In this document: piece by piece, positions 27,401-38,530 of the stretch
Layout of the letters: the number at the start of each line of letters is the position of its first letter
Position numbering within the stretch: the first letter of the stretch is position 1
Assembly (NCBI GenBank): GCA_003993805.1
Contig: RSEF01000001.1
Span: 181,439,102 to 181,503,101 of the forward strand
Reading direction: 5' to 3'
Length of the DNA: 64,000 nt
DNA from: Himantopus leucocephalus
Lineage: Eukaryota > Chordata > Aves > Charadriiformes > Recurvirostridae
Notes under the pieces: model-generated
Database searches by the model: none
Told to the model about the DNA's origin: nothing
Seen by the model: the letters and a program-made list of their open reading frames with translations, nothing else
Program-made: the position numbers and the translations under genes

Positions 27401-29184
27401 CCCCATGTACTTTAAAGTTTGTCCCAATATGATTTAATTCCTTGAGTCTTAGAATTTGTTTTATGCAAACCCACGGTACTTAGTGGCATCAGCAAACTTC
27501 ATTTTCATTAATATTTGGCCAAAGTAATTGTGTGAACAGAATCCTAGACCCATTCAAGGAAACACATTTTGAAACAGGATATTGAAAATAAAGTCCATAG
27601 GACAACAAAAGTCAGTTTACATGCTGATGTCAGCATTTGTGTGCGGTGATAAAGCCAAGCTCTATTCCTGATAAAGATAAATTCATATCCAAATCTTTAA
27701 TAAGAAACAAAACTGATGTTAGCTTTTCACATTAAAGTCAGAAGCGTCTTTGTAACTCTTCCCAGAGACTCGATTGTTAGGAACAAAAGTTATGTCCTGT
27801 TAAGAAAAAAAATTAATCACTCAAGTTATTACGTAGGGTGTACTGTGTATTCCAGGCTCAAGCTTTATGCTGAAACCTTTGAAGAGGCTGCCCATACCTA
27901 CCAAATGTTGTAATTGATACAGAATCATTGCTATACAACAGCTGCAATAACAAGGTGCTGCTGCCTTTACTTTAATCTACCTCTCTTTCTGCCAGTTTAT
28001 TATGTTTTGAATTTATTCTTTTGTAGATCTGTGAGCTATCTTTCTTATGGAAATTAATCTTTTTAAAAGATTTGTACTCTCATTTTCAAACACTAATACA
28101 TTCATTCAAGTATCCCATTATTCAGAACCAGCTGGCTTTTTATCTAGTGATATTTACTTCAAAAAGCCAAGTTAAATGGTATCATAGATTAATTCTCAGG
28201 GCACAGGAAAGCTTTTTTAGAGAAAAAGAGATTTGGTAATTACTTAGAATATCGCAATAAAATCACAGAACATGTCAAAAATGCGTTATATAATCTGTCA
28301 TAATATGAAACTTCAAAAAAAAGTTAATTCACTGAATTGAACATAGTATGTGGCATCAGTATATGATTTTTAAGTGGAACATTATGTAAGGATAAAACTT
28401 TGCTGTGATTTATAATAAGCTATGTCATGATTTTTAGTTGTGTATTTTTTCATTGCAGAAAGCACTGAAACTTCAAAAAGGGCATTATCCACTGAAATTT
28501 CTTACATAAATCAAACTGGAAATAAGACACATTTTACAATTCAATTTAAGATCCCACAGAGACAATAATGTTGCAAGCTGTGCATTTTGCAGAGTAATAT
28601 AGTAATGTCTAGTTTGCATTTTTGAAAAACCAAATTAATCACACTTTATTGAATATGTTGAAGCAAACCTAAAATTCATCTATTATTAAAAAACTTGTGC
28701 AACAAACACAAACTATATTTTATACATAAAGGACAAACTCATTTATTCATTAGGTTAAAACACTTGGAGTTTGCATTTTGTAGCTATGAAAGAAATGACA
28801 TTTGCTATCTGTTCTTCTTTTTTAAATTTTTCAAAGCATTATGTTCAGAGTAATCTGCTTGAAAAATTGTACTAATACTTTAACACAGTATCCATCCTGA
28901 AGGCTGCACGGAAATCCCTGTGGAAACTAAGGGTTGTCTTGATTTTTAAATTTCCTTTTTTAGTGAATCACTTAACAGGAAAAATACTCTGTTATCATAT
29001 ATCTCATATTTAAATAAGATTTTTTTTATCCCTTGATAGATTAACCACAAGATAATAAAGTTTTTAGCCAGTTTTTAGCATTTGTACATCCCTTGAGCTA
29101 ACATGCCTCGGCACTACTTTGAATTAAGAGTTTGTGTCTTTGTACTCAGCTGTGCTCAGACAGGTATATCAAAACAGCTGGAAA

Positions 29185-29240
29185 GAAATTTGGGCCTTAG
29201 TCAAGTCTCACTGACTTCAATGGAAATGGGATTTCAGTCT
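29185..29240. repeat. Possible ancient amniote interspersed repeat trace
   Basis: The words tttgggcctta and ctgacttcaatgga resemble a motif that recurs in old interspersed repeats of birds, turtles and crocodilians. Only about 55 bases are suggestive, and no ends are visible. Confidence 0.3.
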
Positions 29241-29754
29241 TAATCTTTTAAAGGGAAAGATATTTAAAAATGATTTGTAGACGTTTTCCTTTTACGGAGT
29301 ATAATTGTGGAATTATGTATTCTACATCTTGCAGGGCATGTAAGCTGTATGCCAAATTTGTATGCCAAATGTCAGGTGCTGCTACTTAGAATGCCATTTC
29401 TAGGAATACCACTCTAAGTTATTCTGGCCTTTAGGCCAAATTTGATTTCTAGGATTTGATTTCTAGGAGAATTGTTGCCTGTTAATGATTTGTCTGTATA
29501 TTTACGACTTGATGATTCAAAAGTGATAAATGCAGCTTTTACTGTAAACCAGTAGTCATTACATTTATTTTTGTCAGAAATCTATATTGACTATATACTA
29601 GACAGATTGTTTGCAAAAACAAAGCTTTTGAAAAAATGTTCAAGTTCCTTTTAAAGACACAAAAATCTTAAATCAGAGTAAAAAAGTTTTTAGAATTTGC
29701 AAAAGCAGACACAATTTTTGCATAATTTTTTCTTGAGCATCCTTGAGAAAACTA

Positions 29755-30755
29755 TGATGATCTATAAATACCAGATACTGAGCNTCTGGCCCTGGTCCGG
29801 TATTTTAGTTCAAGGTCGATGCTTAAAGAGGTTTGAATCTAAAATGAACATTGTTGCTTTTCTTTACTTCAGCAGCATGTATTAGAAAGGATCAGTTCAT
29901 TTATATTTTCTTATATGAAGAGTAATAACAAGTTTGACAATGTGTTATGCGCACATTTTTTTTGTTGCACATGCATATTAGTTGTGTTTGCGAGAGGAAG
30001 AGACCTCTTAGGCCCCATTGAGAAGCACTTAAAGGACATTCATGAGAGCATTCTCAGATGAGTTTAGTACTCAAGAAAATGACATGGTTTTGCAGTCCAG
30101 TACTTAAGACGACTCTGCTGTGGCTTCTCTGTGCTGTAATGGACAAAGTAGAGATTGGGTTGTGCTGAAGGTGGACAGTTACAGTGGTTACAACGACCTG
30201 ACATTTTTGTTTTATTAGCGATAATCCCAGAATAGCAGTCCCTGAACATCAGACTGTCCCAGCAGCCCTTAAAAGATATTTGGGACTCTGATTTGCCTGA
30301 CACTTTTATCAAAGTGCAGACCTGGAAACCTGTTCTTAATATTGTAACAGGACATGAGATAACATGCTCACCTACTCTTGAAGGGACAACATCATGGTTC
30401 CTTGGGTTATACCAAGAAAACAATCATGGTAGAAGGTAGCAGTTTTTCAGAATAACCCATTCAACAACATGCCTAGAACTGTGCATTTAAGAAAACACTA
30501 GACAAAGATTTATACCCAGATCCTTCTCATCTGACATGCGGTGGCTAAAAATTAGCAGTGTCAACTTCTCTGTGGTCAATAATGCTCTGTAGTGATGGTT
30601 TGCACACACTGCCAGCTCCAGTGTGGTAGAACAATTTCAAGCAACTTTCAGGTGCCTGGCCACCATAATGGAATCCAGAAAACCAGCTGAGGTGTTTTCA
30701 TATGGCTTTGAGAAACTTAGGATGAGTGATGATCTATAAATACCAGATACTGAGC
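29755..30755. repeat. 29-base direct repeat 1 kb apart, first copy ending at an N
   Basis: The 29 bases just before the N at 29784 (29755-29783, starting tgatgatctataaatacc) recur exactly at 30727-30755. The 942 bases between the N and the second copy are therefore suspect: either misplaced, or present in only one haplotype. That segment contains a 119-codon - strand open frame (30423 to 30064) without recognisable motifs. Confidence 0.75.
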
Positions 30756-30769
30756 TGGACAATGTAAAA

Positions 30770-30832
30770 TGCTAATACATGGTGACATCTCCTTGGTTGT
30801 NTGCTAATGCATGGTGACATCTCCTTGGTTGT
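30770..30832. repeat. 31-base direct duplicate around a single N
   Basis: The 31 bases tgctaatacatggtgacatc... at 30770-30800 reappear at 30802-30832 with one difference, with the N at 30801 between. This is likely an unmerged contig overlap. Confidence 0.85.
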
Positions 30833-31140
30833 AAGGCTTAAGCCTGAGAGACTTAAGTCTGAGAGACTTAACACAGAGAAACATCTTTATCCATTTGGTG
30901 TGCAGAGGACTGAACACAGGCCGCTGAGAAGGCACCTAGCACCCCTTGTTGCTCTATAATAGCCAGCAGATAGACACTAGTCAAGAAACTTGTCCAGAAA
31001 GCAAGAGACTTGGGAACAGAAGTTATCTTTGTCAACATTGTACTCATCGTTCTGACCTGAAGAATGTTATTACTAATTGAGTCAAGGCAGGTGAAGAAAA
31101 AGTACTTTTTTTTCTGTGTTTGTACTTTTTTGTCTATGTA

Positions 31141-31222
31141 GGTGTCCCTGCCCATGGCAGGGGGGTTGGAACTAGCTGATCTTTAAGGTCCCTTCCAACC
31201 TAAACCATTCTATGATTCTATA
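31141..31222 (+). mobile_element. CR1 LINE, very short 3' tail
   Basis: About 82 bases match the CR1 3' UTR end in sense orientation: cccatggcaggggggttgga, then a gatctttaaggtcccttcc segment and a terminal attctatg/attctata pair. Nothing upstream of it is recognisable as CR1, so it is a 5'-truncated copy with no coding capacity. The subfamily was not assigned. Confidence 0.88.
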
Positions 31223-31445
31223 TACTGGTTGTCTCTCCTGTTATGCACTTCCCCTCATCTCTGACCAGCTGAATTACTGGTCATGAAGAAAGATTGATGG
31301 AGCTGGGAACAAGAATAAGACATGTGCTTATGTCTTCTGACCAGTGAAGGAGTCTACCATCCTGATAATTACTAGGCGAGTTGGATCTGGATGTAAATTT
31401 TGTCTTAGAATTTGTCTTGGAATTTTGTCTAAGACACAGTTAGAC

Positions 31446-31986
31446 GTATTGTTTAAAGTACAATTAAAAGGTGCATGTGTTCTGCACAAATTGTTTTGAT
31501 ATAACGTACTAAAATGACTAGAATGACTGTAAATTCATGTGGTATGGTTCAGAGTACTAAAACTTAGTATAATAGCTTAGGAGAACTTTCTTGTCCTAGA
31601 ACTACTACAGAAAAAAAAGAGACAACTTTAAAGCCAATATTGAATAAATTATCATAACATGCTATCANTGTATTGTTTAAAGTACAATTAAAAGGTGCTT
31701 TGTGTTCTGCACAAATTGTTTTGATATAAGGTACTAAAATGACTAGAATAACTGTAAATTCATGTGGTATGGTTCAGAGTACTAAAACTTAGTATAACAG
31801 CTTAGGAGAACTTTCTTGTCCTAGAACTACTATAGAAAAAAAAGAGACAACTTTAAAGCCAATATTGAATAAATTATCATAACATGNATAATAGCTTAGG
31901 AGAACTTTCTTGTCCTAGAACTACTACAGAAAAAAAAGAGACAACTTTAAAGCCAATATTGAATAAATTATCATAACATGCTATCA
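31446..31986. repeat. Three near-identical copies separated by single Ns
   Basis: A unit of about 220 bases occurs at 31446-31667 and again at 31670-31886, and its last 99 bases occur a third time at 31888-31986, with Ns at 31668 and 31887 exactly at the joins. The copies differ by a few substitutions (for example ataatagc/ataacagc and actacag/actatag) and one small indel. This most likely represents one locus assembled three times, perhaps from two haplotypes. Confidence 0.88.
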
Positions 31987-33189
31987 TTTAACGACAATAG
32001 GCTTTTGTGTCAAACACTGGCTTGGGTCTTTTGTCTCTTCCACAGTAGGTGAAAATTTTTGACACTAGAGATGGCTGTTGGTGACAGTGATCCAGACCTC
32101 TTCAGAAGTAAAGATAAATAAATATTTATTTTTAAATAACTTAAAGATAATGATGTCTTTCCGTTTTGAAAGTGAAACAAAAATACCAAAATGAATTAGA
32201 AAGTGTTTACCCCCCTCCCCAAATCACAAAAATTCAAGAAAATATTTAAGAAATTTACTGTTTAAGATATATCACTTTCATATTCCTACCCTCTTAATCC
32301 AGTTTAATACTTTTGGCTGCCTCTGCATTAAGATTTTACCTTTGATCATTTTTGTAAGGCTCCGGTCAGAAAAACAGCAGCAGTTGTGAATGGAGTAGGG
32401 TATCAATACGTAAATAAATAGGACAATGTTGGTAGTCTAAATCTCAAAGAGAAAATGATCCTTTTTGCATAAACAGCAGCAATTGTGAGTAGCAACTAGA
32501 ACAGATAAGCATATATATATATAACTTTGTTACTGAGTGAAATTCCTTGTAGTCTGTTGTCTGTGTATATGTACTGTTTACTTATGGTATTTTCAGACTG
32601 CAAGCCCTTTGGGGCCAGGACTGTCCACCTGCTCTAACTATCACATATTATCGCTACTACGGCTACTGCTAGTCATAATAGTTGTCATTTTTTTTCATCG
32701 TCATCCTGAGAAAGCAATAAATCATGTGCAGGAACAGTTTCAGCATTCCAGAAATAAGACTCGGGATCCATGAACTCTTAGATAAGATTTCTTTCTTTAA
32801 GTAGCAGAATGGCACGGTCATCTGCCTTGGGACATGGAAATAGAGAAAAAAACCTAAAGGCTTAAGTGCACAATGAAGTTACTGTAGCATAATGAAGTAC
32901 TGAATAACAGCTGAGCTCTAATAATGATTCTTAGTTTCGCGGCAAACACAAGATAATATATGTGTTAAACCTCAATGAAGGAAGCACGATTCAAATCCAA
33001 GTGTATGAGAAGAGGGTATTTTCCAGTAAATTTCTAGCTGACAATTTGCTGTACCATTTATGTATTTACGTGTGTGGTTTGCGTGTGTGTGTGACGTAAA
33101 GGTGGAGGCGTATAAACAGATACGTACCTATGTGTTCAAATAACACTGAAGTGGTGAAGTTGTGTATCTGAAAGCTAGAAAAAGGGCAT

Positions 33190-33325
33190 TAATAATAATA
33201 ATAATAAATTATAACAAGTAATTATAACATATTAAAATACACAGGTATTAGTCGTCTTATAATAATGATTATATGATAATGTATTAAAATATAGAATTAT
33301 TATTATTGTTATTATAATTAATATC
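33190..33325. repeat. (AAT)n tract facing an (ATT)n tract
   Basis: The AAT repeat at 33190-33207 is followed about 85 bases later by an ATT/ATTG-rich stretch (about 33296-33322) able to pair with it, giving a potential AT-only hairpin. Both arms are simple-sequence DNA. Confidence 0.7.
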
Positions 33326-34601
33326 ACTGGATTCCTTTGAGGTGTGAGCCTATTACGTGCTGCAAATTTACGAAAAGACTATATAAGACCTAAAAATTAT
33401 AGACTATATCCAAATGGTCATGAGACAGCTAACTCAAAGCTGTGCAGGCAACTCAAGAGTAAGACAATTCCTCCTGAAGCTCTGAGTTAGCACCTGCTTC
33501 CCAAAGGAGGAGGAGATGGCTCTACGAGCCTCAGAGCTCGTGCGATCTTCTGGCTTTCCTGCAGCAGTGTCGTGGTTTGGGAGGTCTAGTGTGGAAGAGA
33601 CATAGCATCAATTTGGCAACCTCTGTTCCCTGGGCAGGGTGCGTCCAGCGCTGCACGGCCCATCAAGCCAAGATCTGGGCAAACACAAATCCTTCTTTTC
33701 CCTGAAGGGAAAACACGGCCATGGGCTCCGGAGAGCATCTGAGACTTGTTGCAGCTGGCAGGATTTCATGCAGCCAACTTGTGGTTATTTTCCCAGAAAG
33801 CATAGGGACACAATTGCTATGAGACCTTGCTATCAAATTTGCTTAAGACTGGATATTAATCTTCTATTATTAATAAGGACCGTTTTTTTGACAGTTTAGC
33901 CTTGTTTTCTAAGAAATTGACTAAAAATATCACTGAGTAAAAATCTGAAGAATAATGTTTAAGAAGGTATTCTACGAGCAACCTTTTAGAGCCCATGTCG
34001 AGTTTGTGCAGCGTTTATGCCGGAAATGGAGATATTCATAATTTTTTTTTTTTTTTTTAAATCATCAATAAACAGGATTACCTGTAATATGTCAACCTGC
34101 CTGCTTTATGTTTTCATCCCTGGTGGATCTTTCTCTGAATAGACTGAACTGACTTTACAGAGGCCTTCTCGCTTTTAATTTCAGTGCTTCAAGTCTTGCA
34201 ACTCTTATTTTTCTGTATTGTTAACGCAGCTGAAACAGGTGGGGCAAAGTATGGTCAGTCTTATGGTATGTATCTTTTTATTTCCCGAAGACGCTAGGAA
34301 ACTTGGGATTCTCGCTTTATGCACTTCATCTATGCATACTTTCTGCACTTCAGTATATTTACTGAGGATTTTCTACTCTTTTTTTCTGTTAGTTTGTTGT
34401 ATTACAGGACTATCAGCTGTACTTAGGTGTCCTGAAAATCTGCAGGATTTTTCTTTTTGAGTTAAAGGGATAATTATTAGGTTATTATTTTTTAAAAACT
34501 TTTTGGGTCATTGAAGATTATTCTTTAGTAAAGATAAAGAAAAGGGAGAAGGCAACTTACTGATTAGACATGTGGTGTACTGCTTTGGTTTGCTTTTTTT
34601 G

Positions 34602-34675
34602 TTTTTGAGCACTGCTGATACAGAATTAGACATAGTNTTCTTTTTGAGCACTGCTGATATAGAATTAGACACAGT
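34602..34675. repeat. 35-base direct duplicate around a single N
   Basis: Thirty-five bases beginning tttttgagcactgctgata at 34602-34636 recur at 34641-34675 with two transitions, with the N at 34637 between. This is probably an unmerged contig overlap. Confidence 0.85.
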
Positions 34676-37600
34676 GAAACTCAGACTAGAGGAGGTAAGG
34701 GTCAGAAATCATGGTCCAAAACAACTGAAGAATTGCCTACATCAGACTAGTGTAGATGTTAAGCACAAACTCCCATCCAAATTCACATTTTCTGCAAAGC
34801 TTAGGCGCTTGCCCATAGGCCTGAATCACAGTAATGTCACTCAGAAGCTCAAACCTGCATCTTTCTCCTTAGACAACTTTCTGGATCTGTACTAAAATGA
34901 AGCCTATTATACTGAGCCTATTATACTGATTATACGTAGCAAAAAATTGAATGAGGATAACTACTTTCTTTATATACTGAAGCAACAGGGGATCTTACGC
35001 TAAAACAACTTAAATTCATATTTCCCAGAAAATGGTCTAAACATGAGGTTATATACTACTCAGACAGGCATATTCTGTCTCACCTGTTCCTTAAGCATAC
35101 AGAAAATATTCATATACACAATTACACACAATGAGACTATATAGTAATATATTAATTATCTATTAAATGGGAAATTTTTATAAATAAGCACATACAACTA
35201 ATCGAGACGTTCACTAAATTTGTGATGTTCATCATGTTGAGAGATAAAGAAAATGCAGTTTTGGTTGACTTCTGATAGCTCATTAGTCTTCATATTATAG
35301 AAATTCTACATCGAGGGACTAGCTGTAATTCTAGCTTTCTGCTCTGAAGTTAACATATTTTCCCAGGTGTACCTGACAGTAAAATGCTAAAAAGTCAATC
35401 CAGCTATTATTTTCCTGAATACAGTGCCTACATCTGCATCTAATGTTTTATTTCTTGAGGAAGATACAAATTTACTTCTACATGTCTAAGTTGCACTCTT
35501 TATCTTGTAACATCATATAACCATAAAGATAAACTGCATATTATCTATGAAATGAGGACGCGTTAGGTATTTGTGAAAGGAGACAAATGGAAAATCTATT
35601 TTTAGGTAAATGTCACACAGCCTGTAACTGAGTTGCTGAGCTTTCACTTGTGTTGGACAGTTTCATTCATTTATGTTGGACAGTTTCATTATTCATTAAA
35701 TTGAATTTTTAAAAAGCTTTTCCTCTGTTAATTTTTTTGGTGGAATAATGAAGGATTAGTATAAAACATAACACTTATATTCCATGGGGTTCATTGTCAC
35801 TGTAAAAAAAAATTTTAACTTATTAGTTCATGTAAATTCAGTATTTTCTGATTTATGATTAAGCATATGCTCTGATATTCAGCATGTAGAATTCCATCTT
35901 ATTTCCTGAAATTACCAGTTTGTACTACAGTTTTTATTTATCAGAACATAAATAGAGAAAGGGTGAGTAAAGTGGGTACAAATCTGATTTACGGTACAAA
36001 GTGCAGTTATCATTTCTCTGCCATTGCCAAGAAAAACCTATGCAATAAAATTAAGACAGTGAACGAAGCAGTCAACATTATTGAGGCTAAAACCTGTTAT
36101 TCAGATTGCTACTGTTGTCTGCAAAGAAGAAACCGTATGTGATTTCAAAGGTTCTCTTGGCTTCTCCTTTATATATTTCTGTGGGAAAATGTTTATTAAA
36201 GAATAGTCCTTGTTTGGGTTTGGTTTTTTTTTTTTCCCCTCAGAATTTGCTGCTATACCTATTTATGCTCCGTCGTGATAATAGCAGAACTACAAATACC
36301 GGACCCATAAGCCCACTATGTTAGAGAAAACTATAAAAACTTTCAATTATCAGGCCACATTGCTCATGGTCTATTTAAGACCGTAAGCATGATTATATAA
36401 CCATAAAAATAACAAGGGAAGGCTTTTTAAGGGGAAAAATAATTAAAAAATAATTTTCTAAAGCAGAATACAAAATGTTCTAGAGAAGTCTTGGGAAACT
36501 TACTATTTTCCTATGTGATAGTACTTGCTCTCAGGATCACTTTGTGATCTCAGAAGAGGTAGTAATACTTTTTTTTTTTTTAAAGTATCAATAATATGAG
36601 ACAGATACCATTTACATATGGCAGAGGTCTTTTTGCTTTTAATGATAAAGTGGTAACATACATTCCTTACAAAAGTGCCTTTATCTATAGATGTCCGTCC
36701 TTTATACAGTCTCACAACGCTCATATATTGAAGGTAAATACTACAGCTGATTTCAGATGACTGAATTATAAAAAAAAAAGAAATCACAAATTAATAGTAA
36801 TTTGAAGTCTGAAGCAACAGGATTTGATGTGGATAGTTTTATGAAGAGCTTTCCTCACTGTCAGGATGCTAAGATTACCAACTTTTAGCCCACTGATTAT
36901 GCATATTTTCCAGTGGACATAAATAGCCTTGATAGTGAGTAGACCACTTCAGAAAAATGAGCCAACACAGCTGATACTGATGCTTTGTTTGGTAATTGTT
37001 GCTGAGATACAAATTGTTTCAGCAAACACAGAAGATAACAGCAAGATTAGGGGACTGAAAGAAGATCAGTAGTACACAAAAAGAAAAAAAAAGTGGTGAT
37101 TTGAGTTGTTAGTATAAGCCCAGGCTCGCTTTTGTGTTTTTGCCATGTGATACTGCTTGTGTATGTAATAGTACCTGAAACCATTCCCGAGCCAGGCTTG
37201 GGATTCACTTGCCTAAAGACAGACTTGAAGTGTTCTCTGGGATGCCATAAAATATCCAAGTTTTCCACGTGAAAGGAAGGGGAAGACCTGAGGGCCTGGC
37301 AGATAGCCTAATTTTAATTTCCAAAATCCACCTGTAATTAAGAAAGGTTTGGTTTAGTTCCCTAGACATAAGAGTGTGCTACTATCTTAGGTACCCTCGA
37401 GTATTCTGCCTGATCTCGGCCTCCAGATAGCCATGGGGTCTTCTGCAGGTGCTGTGTTGTACTCACCAACCCTGCGAGACATGTCTCAAATTATTTTGGC
37501 CATCTCAGGTGGTGTGAGTTTAGGCAATTGAGTCTGGGAGAAAGATCGCTGTAGTCCCTGGAACCAGGAGATTCAGATTCTGCTGACCAAAGGTCTGCCC

Positions 37601-38379
37601 CTCACAGAGGGAGCTCCGTGGTTCTCCAGACCCTGTTGGTTAGATGCCTGTTGACTAGCACGGGAACTAAACTGCTCAGCTCACGTTGTAAGAACCTAAA
37701 TTTAGGCAAGCTGAATTCCAATGAGGACAGAATGAGAAAGGAAAAGGAGTAAGCAAATCAGAGATATGATTGTAAAAATGAATCTGGTACGTTTAGATCA
37801 GGGTTTGTTTGTAAGGCTGACATTGTACATTCTAGTTTTCTGCTTCATTTTCTTTTTCTTGGCTGCATTACCTTCCAGTCCAGAATTGTTTTCATTTATT
37901 ATTACCATCCTTAGCTACCTAATTGTGCCACTAATGAATACAAATAATCCAGGCATCAGGCTTTTCCAGACCCACTTCAGTGCACAAATAATGGTGTGTT
38001 GTGTAACCTCTGATTATGGGAGAAGGTAACTCACATCATGGAAAATATGTGTTGAAATATTGGTGATAGGGAAAACACTGAATTCTGTAGTCCGCCTTTT
38101 AAATTATGAAAATGTATTGTCATTTTTGTTCCATCAGGTTGTCCGTGATGAGTAAATGTGAGACAATCTGAGCCCAGTTTTTAAGCGTATGGACTTACGT
38201 TTGGAACTTCATTTTCAAATTTGTGAGTGCTCGTATCAGCACTATCGCACATGAAATACGTAGCTGGCTACCAAATTGTCTATTCAAGTGCACATGTATG
38301 GGGTTTGAGCACTCAACATTAAGCGTCTGCATTTCCAAATTGGATCCCTTGTGCTTGAAAGCCTTGAAAATGCTACTCT

Positions 38380-38530
38380 ATGGTCAGCCTAGTGCAGCAT
38401 CAATTGAAATGCAGTTTGAATGCAATGTAGAGCTTCCAATTGCTGCTTCAGAAAGTGTTATGCTGAATCTGGAACACTTTGCATAATTTAATTAATTATG
38501 CCACTAAAAACTGATTTTCTCTCAATTTAA
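38380..38530. promoter_or_regulatory. Candidate regulatory stretch with an AATTAATTA cluster
   Basis: The stretch includes tttgcataatttaattaatt (near 38479-38498), a dense homeodomain-type word cluster, in otherwise non-repetitive sequence with CAATTG and TGAATGCAATG words nearby. Enhancer function is only inferred. Confidence 0.22.

Larger units (their letters stand above)
14509..29754 (+). other. DACH1: DACH1 intron, mostly unique sequence
   Basis: No gene is seen. It contains two regulatory candidates (20525-20720 and 21900-22150), a locally GC-richer block at 23560-23990 of unknown origin, a single N at 27203 flanked by a 25-base duplicate, an (AAAC)n repeat at 27380-27400, a faint old-repeat trace near 29185-29240 and a perfect 14-base tandem duplication at 29440-29467. 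Open frames on either strand are short and unrecognised. Confidence 0.65.

Noticed and set aside
30064..30423. 119-codon - strand open frame with several Cys/His
   Set aside because: The spacing does not form a recognised zinc finger, and it lies in a segment whose assembly is doubtful.
29990..31140. Endogenous retroviral LTR or longer CR1 body upstream of the 31141 tail
   Set aside because: No LTR ends, primer-binding site, polyadenylation arrangement or CR1 ORF2 motifs could be recognised.
31446..31986. CRISPR-like or satellite array
   Set aside because: There are only three copies, separated by single Ns with no spacers, which fits assembly overlap rather than an array.
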